Shown here piece after piece: positions 18,901 to 27,100 of a stretch of DNA of 64,000 nt. Position 1 is the stretch's first letter. Each line of letters begins with the position of its first letter. Position numbers and translations under genes: made by a program. Location of the stretch: assembly GCA_031272365.1 (NCBI GenBank), contig JAISTX010000039.1, forward strand, positions 1-64,000, in the 5' to 3' direction. The notes beneath the pieces were generated by a model that was not told the origin of the DNA, ran no database searches, and saw only the letters and a list, made by a program, of their open reading frames with translations. Source of the stretch: Eubacteriales Family XIII. Incertae Sedis bacterium. GTDB lineage: Bacteria; Bacillota; Clostridia; Peptostreptococcales; Anaerovoracaceae.

Positions 18901-19113
18901 CGTTTCAGCCAGCGGGACGAGCGTCCCGAATTCCCCGTCCTCCAGCTGGTTGGCCGCCGCCTTCCCGTCGACGGTCCGCATCACGCTCAGGCCGGACCCG
19001 ATGATCCCGGTGACGAGGAACATGGAGACGGCGATCAGGCAAAACAGCATGGCGTTGCGGACCGCGTTCGCCTTCAGATCCCGCAGGGCGCGCTTGAATA
19101 ATATGCCCTGCAT
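15997..19113 (-). CDS. FtsX-like ABC transporter permease with large coiled-coil ectodomain
   Basis: A 1038-residue membrane protein with one N-terminal membrane segment (about 15-40), a long extracytoplasmic region, and two clusters of membrane segments with FtsX/MacB-type core (about 540-690 and 880-1030). The region at about 270-530 is rich in Ala, Gly, Leu and Ser with repeated L-x-D-G / L-S-G-G units, as in YhgE/Pip-type proteins, and should form coiled coil. The start at 19113 overlaps the ATPase stop (TGATG). Last gene of the 28-kb operon; with the ATPase it may export the product or act on the envelope. The substrate is unknown. Confidence 0.8.
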   Translation of the reverse strand: MQGILFKRALRDLKANAVRNAMLFCLIAVSMFLVTGIIGSGLSVMRTVDGKAAANQLEDGEFGTLVPLAETEITGIEALGVTIEPCFYLEFEMDDGTVLRVMKNREAINLLEPTEGRVASAAGEIAVERLYAAAHGLSAGGDLLIAGRSFQVTGTVTTPDYDTCKRNLTDMASDDWGFGTAFVTEGDYERLRVGGGAQFGETYRYAYRLGPGAGEGALKDHLLALEISPEEVEDIYFQEAVRREAEDRDSLEGGVSDLSDGSREIDEAAAKLSGGAQELLDGVQGVKDGLAALDGKSADLAAGSSAVLAALREIESGAGALSFSASSARDLSGAAAALADAQAALSGSLGALSGGVGYEVLEPAVRDALAQAGMDPDALSPDAQVALGVTQAYLDEVDKGLAEAAAAAAALEGQLAAFNESMAALPGAVDALNGGIGKLQGAIAALRASDESLDAGVSSYTRGVGSIRENYERIAAGAQDMNEGARLLADSSGALRDGAAELKEETDAMLEAHFPLEIEALTDFLPAGDNPRIKASKDDVAINVNAGFVAGVMILILIAYVISVFVVHSIDRESAMLGALYALGLRRRQLALHYTMAPVLLCAAGGVAGTLLGHTGFALSFLAGDTYSYFSIPEIEIAYHPAVLAYGVALPPAAAFLVNLLVIRKKLGRSALSLLRKERFQGAGGGARLKNMPFVRAFQVRQFLREKRSCFAVLAGMFISLLVLTLGLDCYALVVNIAEQTEADTKYAFSYQYKYPSEAAPEGGTPAYVENLKKGIYSYDMDVSVIGLPEGNPYFPAITSRKENEISVSSSMAEKFGLSPGDKVVLSDEVNDRDYGFTVREVVPYSVGLVCFMELGSMRSLFGRDEGFYNTVYASRALDIPAGRLYATTTRADVLKSADIFMDVLRSMIATMVGCAALMFLIVLYQMTKVMVDRAAGGISLMKVFGYRGREIRKLYLDGNFLLIALGALAMIPAAKMAMDAVFPMLVANVPTGLDLRWPPLLYAAVYAGMLLCYLLIRTALAGKLNRLSPSAVLKDTE

Positions 19114-19811
19114 CACCACACCAGCTCCGCGGCGGGCGCCGGATGGCTATTTGCGTACTCCGCCTGAATCATCCCGTCCCGCAGCTTGACCACCTGGTGC
19201 GCCATCCCGCTCACCGCTTCGTTGTGCGTGACGATGAGCATCGTGGTCCCGTAGGCGCGGTTGACCTTCTCCAGCAGGATGAGCACGTCCTTCGCCGTCG
19301 CAGAGTCCAGCGCGCCCGTCGGCTCGTCGCAGAGCAGCAGCTTCGGGTTTTTGACCAGGGCGCGCGCGAGCGCGCAGCGCTGCTGCTGGCCGCCGGAGAG
19401 CTGCGGCGGGAATTTGCCGCGCTGGTCCCAGATGTCCATCGTCTCCAGCAGCCCCCCCACGTCCAGCGGGTCGTCCGACAGGTAGGCGCAGACCTCTATG
19501 TTCTCCGCGACCGTGAGGTTCGGGATCAGGTTGTAGAACTGGAACACGAAGCCCAGCGTGCTCCGCCGGTATTCCGAGAGCGCCGCCGGAGCGAGGCCCG
19601 TGACCTCCAGCCCGCCCACGCGGATGTGGCCGCCGTCCACCGCGTCCAGCCCGCCGATGACATTGAGCAGCGTGGACTTCCCGGATCCGGACGGCCCCAG
19701 GATCACGCAGACACTGCCTTCCGCGACCTGCATGCTGACGCCGCTGAGAACCTGCGCATGGCTGCCGCCGGCGCCGTAGCTCTTGCTGATGTTTTCCGTC
19801 TCTACGAACAT
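19113..19811 (-). CDS. LolD/MacB-type ABC transporter ATP-binding protein
   Basis: A 232-residue cytosolic ATPase with Walker [10 protein letters not shown] near residue 40, signature [16 protein letters not shown], Walker [13 protein letters not shown], and the H-loop IVTHN. Length and motifs fit the LolD/MacB/YknY clade, whose partners are FtsX-type permeases like the one encoded next. AGGAGG 8 bases before ATG 19811 sets the start. It lies 28 bases downstream of the phosphopantetheinyl transferase gene, so it is probably still in the metallophore operon. Confidence 0.9.
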   Translation of the reverse strand: MFVETENISKSYGAGGSHAQVLSGVSMQVAEGSVCVILGPSGSGKSTLLNVIGGLDAVDGGHIRVGGLEVTGLAPAALSEYRRSTLGFVFQFYNLIPNLTVAENIEVCAYLSDDPLDVGGLLETMDIWDQRGKFPPQLSGGQQQRCALARALVKNPKLLLCDEPTGALDSATAKDVLILLEKVNRAYGTTMLIVTHNEAVSGMAHQVVKLRDGMIQAEYANSHPAPAAELVW

Positions 19812-19839
19812 AGCGCACACCTCCTACAAAGCAGCCGCA

Positions 19840-20475
19840 TCATATGACCAAGTCGTTGACGCCGAAAACGCCAAGCCTTACCGGCAATCTGCAGCCGGAA
19901 CACACGGTCAAATAAAACCCTTGAAACCGCCTGGACCAATACCACCTGCCCCCGGAGCAAAACGCCGCGCCCGGGGCTGCGTGGAAATCCATATGGGCCA
20001 GGCCGTCCCGTATCCCCGCCCCGCTGTATTTCAGGCAGGCCTCCTTCAGCGTCCACAGCCGGGTGAACTCCACCTGCGGCTCTTTCGAACGCGCAATATG
20101 CGCCCGTTCCCCTTCCGCCAGCGCAAGAGGGACGATATACTCCGCGAATTCCTCGACGTCGATGCCGACCGGGCTTTCCGCGACCGCACAAGCCGCGACA
20201 TCCCCGCTATGGGAAAGGCTGAAATGAACGCCGCGCCCGTCGCGCAAAACCGGTTTTTCGCCCGGCAAATGCTTTAGCTCCGGCCGCTTGCCGCGGTAGC
20301 CCGTTTTTTTCAGCGCCATCGCCAATAGCGCATAGGCAGCGGCCGAGAGGCGTTTGTCGCGAAAATAGCAAAAGCGGTCGATCTTCTCCCGGCGTTGATC
20401 CGGGCAAGCCGCGTATAGCGTTTCAAAAACACCCTCCGTCATGCTCTGGACATCGTGGGACAGATAGATCAGCAT
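19840..20475 (-). CDS. 4'-phosphopantetheinyl transferase (Sfp type)
   Basis: A 211-residue cytosolic enzyme that transfers phosphopantetheine from CoA to the carrier-domain Ser of megasynthases. Diagnostic motifs are GIDVEEF (Mg-binding Asp/Glu) and RLWTLKEACLKYSG (catalytic Glu and Lys). HFSLSHSGD upstream is also conserved in the Sfp/EntD group. It overlaps the thioesterase gene by 7 bases. It should activate the four carrier domains encoded upstream in the operon (FAAL-ACP, the two carriers of the megasynthase, and those of the two smaller NRPS proteins would make five in all). Confidence 0.92.
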   Translation of the reverse strand: MLIYLSHDVQSMTEGVFETLYAACPDQRREKIDRFCYFRDKRLSAAAYALLAMALKKTGYRGKRPELKHLPGEKPVLRDGRGVHFSLSHSGDVAACAVAESPVGIDVEEFAEYIVPLALAEGERAHIARSKEPQVEFTRLWTLKEACLKYSGAGIRDGLAHMDFHAAPGAAFCSGGRWYWSRRFQGFYLTVCSGCRLPVRLGVFGVNDLVI

Positions 20476-21164
20476 ATCAGCAAGCGGTTGATCGCCCCGC
20501 AGACCGCTTCGGCGTTTTCAAGCAAAAACATATGCGTCCCCTCAAACTCGAAAAACTCGCATTTCCCAGATGCGTAGTGTCCCCAGGAGAGTATTTTCTC
20601 CCGGTCCATGGCCTCCCCGGCCCCGCAGAGTATGGCTATGTCGCAGGGGTATTTGACAGGCTGCCGGGGCTCATCGCCATATGCCTCCAGCATCCGGAAA
20701 TCGCTGCGCAGCACCGGCAGGAACAGATCCCGCAAAGGTTTTTTCTGGAACACCTCGGGCGGGATGTCGCCATACCGCTCCAGCGCGCACATGAAGTCTT
20801 CATCCGAAAGCGGCGACAGCACCTCCCCGACATTGCCCAGATGCGGCGGGTAGTTTCCGGACAGGAGCACCCTGCAAGGCAACGGGTCCCCCCCGGCGGC
20901 AAGGCAGCCCAATACCTCTGCCGCGATCCAGCTTCCCATGCTATGCCCCAAAATCACATACGGCTCCCCGTCCAATTCGCGAAGTATGACATGATAGGCG
21001 TCGAGCGCCGCGGCGTGAAGGCTGTCATACAAAGGCTCGCGGATGCGCGCGCCGCGCCCGGCCAGTTCGACCGGAACCAGCTGGATCCCCTCATCTAAGT
21101 GCGCGGACAATTTCCGGTAGGAAACGGCAGATCCGCCGGCATGCGGGATGCAAAACAGTTTCAA
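20469..21164 (-). CDS. Type II thioesterase (GrsT/SrfAD-like)
   Basis: A 231-residue alpha/beta-hydrolase that removes aberrant acyl groups from carrier domains. It begins with the family-typical KLFCIPHAGGSAVSYRKL, has the nucleophile elbow GHSMGS, and ends with FEGTHMFLLEN carrying the catalytic His. The start is a TTG at 21164, because it begins the family N-terminus, has AAGGTG 5 bases upstream, and overlaps the megasynthase stop (ATTGA); no ATG fits. It has the normal Ser nucleophile, unlike the terminal TE domain of the NRPS. Confidence 0.9.
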   Translation of the reverse strand: MKLFCIPHAGGSAVSYRKLSAHLDEGIQLVPVELAGRGARIREPLYDSLHAAALDAYHVILRELDGEPYVILGHSMGSWIAAEVLGCLAAGGDPLPCRVLLSGNYPPHLGNVGEVLSPLSDEDFMCALERYGDIPPEVFQKKPLRDLFLPVLRSDFRMLEAYGDEPRQPVKYPCDIAILCGAGEAMDREKILSWGHYASGKCEFFEFEGTHMFLLENAEAVCGAINRLLIC

Positions 21165-24100
21165 TTCATCACCTTCTCTCTGTCTTCGAGCGCGGACAGG
21201 ATCCGTATCATCCCGTCTTTTTCGTAGACGGCCTCGACGCCGGCATCCACCCAGTCCGCCTCTTCCTCCTGGCCGCCTGCGCTTTTTTTCATGCAATGCA
21301 GATGCCCCTTCACGCCTATTGCGCAAACGGAACCCAGATAGTTTCGAATCTGCATGCTTTCCGCATGGAAAGGGTACCCGCCGGCCGGCAAGGGCTCTGC
21401 GGTGTTGATCTGCGCCACGGGGTAGTAGAGCGCGGGCGGATCGACGCCGGGTATCTCGGGGATCACGAAAATATCCGCATGGATGAAATGCAGCCTGACT
21501 TGCTCCGCCTGGCTGCCCTGGATCCCGTTCCCGTAAAGCACCACGGTGTGGATATCCTGGCAGCCGAAATGCGCCTCCGCTTGTGCCTCTTGGAGCAATT
21601 CCCCGACCGATTCGGCGGCGCAAAACAGCACGGAGCTGTCAACCACGTAGGGCGCGCCATTCCGGGACCGCAGCAAGCCTTCCACCTTCCCGGACAAAAG
21701 CCCCTCCGGCGCGGCCTCGCCGCCCGCCAAAAGCTGCGCCGGCGGCTTGGGCGCAATGCCGTCAAAATCCGAGCCGCGTTCGCATATCCCGTCCAGCAGC
21801 GCGACGAAAGCGTCGAACATGCTCCGGACAAGCGCCGGGTCCATGGCGTTTTCGACAAAATCCCAGGCGATTGTGAGCTTCCCGCCAAGCACGGTGACCT
21901 GGTTGTCCAGCAGAATCTGCGGCGTCTGGCTGATCGCGTATTTCAATTCCCCGAAATCCTCCCATCCGGCGACATCCTCGTCAAAAATGGCGCAGGTGAA
22001 GACCGCCGGCACAAACGCCTGCTCTGCGCCGCCCGCTTGGCGCCTCAGGTCCTTCAGGAATTCGATGCCGTCGTAATACCTATGGTCCAGGTCGGCGGCA
22101 AACTGTTTCTGCACCGCACGCGCCTGCCCCCAGAAATCCAGCCCTTTTTCCATCATCACCTCGAAGATGACCGTCGACGTAAAATCCCCCATAAACTCAT
22201 TGAGATGCTCATAAAACCCCAGCCTATTGAACATCGTGATATTGATGCAATAATGCTCTTCGTTGCAGTATTCGGACAGAATCCGGCAGTAGGCGGCGCA
22301 GATCAGCGATGCGGGCGTGACATTGTTCTCGGCCGCCGCGCGCTTGATGCGATCCCACCGGCCGCGGTCGAACGCGGCCTGGAGCCGGCGGAACACCGGC
22401 TGCCGCACCCGGTCGATATCCGTGAGGACAGGCAGGGAAATCGGCGCGGGGAAACCCGGGGCTCTGCTTTGCCAATAATCCCTGTGCCGCGCGTAGGTAT
22501 CGGATTCCTGGAACGCGCGGAGCGAAGCCAGATAATCCGCCATATGGAAGTCAAAGCCCGGCAGCGGCTCGTCCGTCCGGCTGCAATGGAGCAGCTCGCC
22601 GCTGAAAATAAAGAAGCTGGCCGCATCCGCAATCATCACGTCGATGTCGATGAAAAGCAAATGGCGCCCTTCCGACAGCTTCATGGCGTAGATGCGGAAG
22701 AGGGGCCATTTCCCCAGGTCAAACAGCCGGTGCGACGCCGCGCCCCTGAATTCCTTGATCCGCAAATCCTGCGCATACGAGGACATCGCGGAAATGTCCT
22801 CGACCTCGATGGTATACGGGGGGGCCTCGCGCAGCACTTGCTGGGCGCCCTCGGGATACACCACTGTCCGCAGGGCCGGCTGGCGCGCGATGACAAGGTT
22901 CAGGCCCCGCTGCAGCGTTTCGATATCCATCGAGGACTCGACCTCCGCATAGTAGTGGCAAGAGGTGTTGCCCAACGCGAACCCGCCCCTGCGCCCCAGC
23001 AGATACGCCGCCTGGATCGCGCCCAGCGGGAATGCCTGGTCCGTTTGCTGCGGCTGGACCCGGAAAGCGGACATATCTTCCTGTATGGCTGCCCCCCCTC
23101 CCCTGGAATCAACCAGCGCCGCAAGGCTTTCGATCTCCGGGCGCTCGTAGACGTCGCTCAGGGAAACCGTGATGCCTGCCTCCTTGAGCCGGGACACGAT
23201 CTCGATCGTTTTCAGGGAATCCCCCCCGATTTCAAAGAGGTTCGCGCCCACGCCTATCCGGTCGACTTTCAGCACATCCGCAAAAATGCGGCACATGGTC
23301 TTCTCCGTTTCCGTGGCCGGCTCTTTCAACGGGGCGCCTTCCGCGCCCAGCTGCGGCAGCGGCAGGGCCTTCCGGTCCACCTTCCCGTTTTGGTTGAGCG
23401 GGATGGCGTCAATCGGGAAGATATGCGAAGGGACCATGTATGCCGGCAGTTTCTGCGCAAGATAACCCTTCAATTCGATTTCCGGGATATAGCGGACCCG
23501 CTTGTTTGCAAACGCGAGGACCACGTGCTGGTCGAAGCACGCTGCCGGGGCGCCGTCCGCCGGGAAATAGCGCACGCGGTCAAACCCCTGCCCCTCCATT
23601 TTCCTTTTCCATTGCGGCGCGTCCAGCAGCACATCGTTTGTGAGCAGCCGCTCGTCCTCGTACCCGGAAAAGCCCTCGATCAAGCCGATGGACACTTTGT
23701 AGTACAGCTTGTTCTGCGTCAACTCCAGGATGGCGAGCATGCCGCCGTCGGACAGCAAAGACCGCAAATGGCCGAGCGTGGCATCCAGGATTTTCGCATC
23801 ATGGAGCACATTCGCGCCGATGACGATATCGTAGGACCCCAATGGAAAGCCTTGCACCTGCGGGTACAGATCGATGTTGTAAAGCTTGTACTCCATGCAT
23901 TCAAAGCCCTTGAATTTCTCTTCTGCCTGATGCGTGAAGAAGGTGGAGATGTCCGTGAAGGTGTAGCGCACGGAATACCCTTTGACCTTTTCGAGGACGG
24001 CGGCGGTCGTCCCCCCCGTCCCCGCCCCAAATTCAAGGATGGAGACGGTGCGGCCCTGCCCGTTTTGGCGGATGTACTCTTCGACAGAGCTTGCGATCAG

Positions 24101-27100
24101 CCCGTTTACGTATTCCGCCACGGGGTTGTAGCGGTAGAAATTTTCGGCGCGCCCGGTGGTTCCGTCCTGGAACAAAATCGTCAGCGGGTTCATATCGGCT
24201 TTGAGTATTTCCGCGATATGGCGGTTGCACAAGATCAGGTACTCCACGGATTCCTGCCATAATGGATAGTATTCCGACTCCTTTATCTGCGCGAGATAGG
24301 CGTCGATGTCCACGAGCCCCGGCGCTTCTACCGCCGCGTATCCCCCGCCCCTCCTTTCCAAAATCCCCTGCTGCACGAGCGCGTCGGCCCATTGCGCCAT
24401 CAGCTTCCGGTATTTTTCCGCGACCTTGCCCTGTTGCACCAGCCGGTCGACAGACAGCCCCGGGCCCGCGGCGTCGAAAGCGCCGAACCCAAGGAACGTA
24501 TTGACCATGATGCCCAGGCTCATATTTTCCAGGATCTGCGACGTGCGCAGATATTCCTGCGGCGTGATCGTATCCGGCAGGATTTCCGACTGCCTGAGGA
24601 TCGCCGCTTCCGAAAACGCGGGCGCGCAGGGTTCGGCGCGTTCCATTTCTTCCGGCGTGTAGTAGGCGAGGATTCTCTTCTCGTTTCCGCCCTGCCCCAC
24701 CACCGTTGCGACCGCTTCCTCGACGCCTTTGTATTCCGACAGGCATTTTTCGATCTCGCCGAGCTCCACGCGGAATCCCCGGATTTTCACCTGCTCGTCT
24801 TTCCGGCCGCGGAATTCGATGCACCCCTGGCCCATATACCGCCCGAAATCCCCCGTGTCGTACATGCGGTCCTTCCCCGCCCCGACCCTCCGGAAGGACT
24901 GATCCGTCAACCCCTCTTCGTTGAGATAGCCTTCCGCCAGCCCCTTCCCCGCAATGAACAGGCGGCCTTCCACCCAGTCCGGGCAGGGGCGGCCGAACAC
25001 ATCGAATATATGGAACTGCTGGTTGGCCAAAGGATATCCGTAGGGAATGGAATTCCATTCAGGCTCGATGCCGGAAACCTCATAATAATTCGACCAAATG
25101 GACGCCTCGGTGGCGCCGCCCATGCTGATCAGCCTTGCGTTTGGGAGGGCCCTTCGGATTTTGTCAAAGCAATCCAGCGGGATCCAGTCCCCCGACAAAA
25201 TGACATGGCGTATGGACAAGTCCTGGTGCCCGCCATGCAGCAGGAAATTCAAATAGGCTTCCAATAGCGCGGGGACCGTATTCCATAAGGTGACGCCGTT
25301 TTTCATGGACAAATCCCGCCACGCCACCGGGTCGGTCCGCTCCGCTTCCGTCGGCAGGACAAGCGTCCCGCCGGCGGACAGCACGCCGAAGATATCGTAC
25401 ACGGACAGGTCGAAGCTCACCGATGACAAACCCAATACGCGGTCCTGGCAGGAGAGCTTCAGCAGCCTGGACACATCCTGGATGGTGTTCATCGCCGCCT
25501 TGTGCGTGATCATGACGCCCTTGGGCGCCCCTGTCGAGCCCGACGTGTAGATGACGTAGGCAAGGCTGTCCGGGGAGGGCCTTGCCTCCGCGAAGGGCGG
25601 CGTATCCACCGCAAAATCCGGCGGGGTTTGCACGGCAAACGCAACCTCCCCCGCCCCCTCCAGGCAGCTGTCCGTGATGAGCATCCGGCTTCCGGATTGC
25701 TCCGCGATCAGGCGCGTCCGTTCCCAAGGCGATGTGCAGAGCAGCGGGACATACACGGCGCCCGCGCGCAAAATCCCGAAGATGACCGCGATCAAGTCGA
25801 AGGATTTCTCCATCTGGACCACGATCTTGTCCCCGGCCGCGATGCCTTGGGATTGCAGGCATGCGGCAATCTGCCCGGAGCGCTCCCACAGCTGCGCGTA
25901 CCGATACGCCTCGCCCCGGCAGACGACCGCGACGCGGTTTTCGGGATCCGCGGCATGGGCAGCGGCCAGCTCGTGCAGCAGCAATTCCGGCAACTCCCTG
26001 GCAGTGGCGTTTGCCCGCCCATGCTCCTGTTTCTGCCTCTCCGGCCGCAGATCGCCGACGCAGTCGTCGAAGCGCGCGGCATCGCCGCAAAGCCGCTCTA
26101 TGATCTGCATGTTTGCGTCGAACATGTCGTCGGCCACCCGGTCGCAAAACACCCCTTCGAGGACGTCCCAGGAGATCGCGACGCCGCCCGCTTCCGGGTA
26201 GATCTGGTAATCCATCCACACCTGCGGCGTCGAAGACACGGACCACCCGATATTGCCGTAAAACCGGTTCATCGCCGCCGCGTCGACCTCAAGCCCGATC
26301 GCGCTCGTGAAAACGACGGGGTAGATGCGTGGCTCGCCGGCGCAGTGCTGGTTGATATCCTTGACGAAGCGCACCGCCGAATAATCGCTGTGCGCCATGT
26401 CCTGGAGGATCTGCGCCTGCAGGCGTTTTGCGTTCCCGGCGAGCGGCTCGTTTTTCCTTTCGATTTCCACGAGCATCAGTTTTGTGAAATCGCCGACGAT
26501 GTCCCTGACCTGGCCATGCACCGCGTCGCGCTCGAAGACGGTCAGCATGACGCCGAACCGCTCCCCCGCGCCCCAGGCCGAAAGCACTTCCGCGTAGATC
26601 GCCAGGAGCGCCGAAGACGGGGTGAGGCCGCGCGCGGAAGCGCAATCCGCAAAGCGTTTCCACGCGTCTTTTGGGATCAGGCGCTTCCTCCTTTGAAACC
26701 TCCCCCGGAAGCCCCTTGCGTCGACGTTTTTCACAGGGAGCTTCGGCGGCCCGGGGAAGCCTTTGGCCCGGCTTCTCCAGTATTCTTCGCATTGGCTGTA
26801 ATGCGGCGCGTTCTTTTTGGCTTCCCGGTATTGCAGGTAGTCGCGGAAGGAGATCTCCAGCGGGGCCGGGTCTTCCCCCGCATACAGCCTTTCCAGGTCG
26901 CGCCAAAGTATCTGCAGGCTCATCGCGTCCGCAATCATGAAATCAATCCCAAAATGAATGCGCCAATCCGTTTCGCTGATTTGCGTCAGGCGCAAATCAA
27001 ACAGGGGCTCCCCCAGCGGTATGACGCGGCTGGACATGGCGTCGCGCGTCTTTGCCAGATGCGCGTCCATGTCCCCGATCCCGTCCATGCGGTATACGGT

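Noticed and set aside
21296-24262. A 988-codon + strand frame opposite the megasynthase, and similar long frames at 12610-14898 and 38072-40954
   Set aside because: All lie wholly or mostly opposite genes with unmistakable domain motifs and show no family features of their own.
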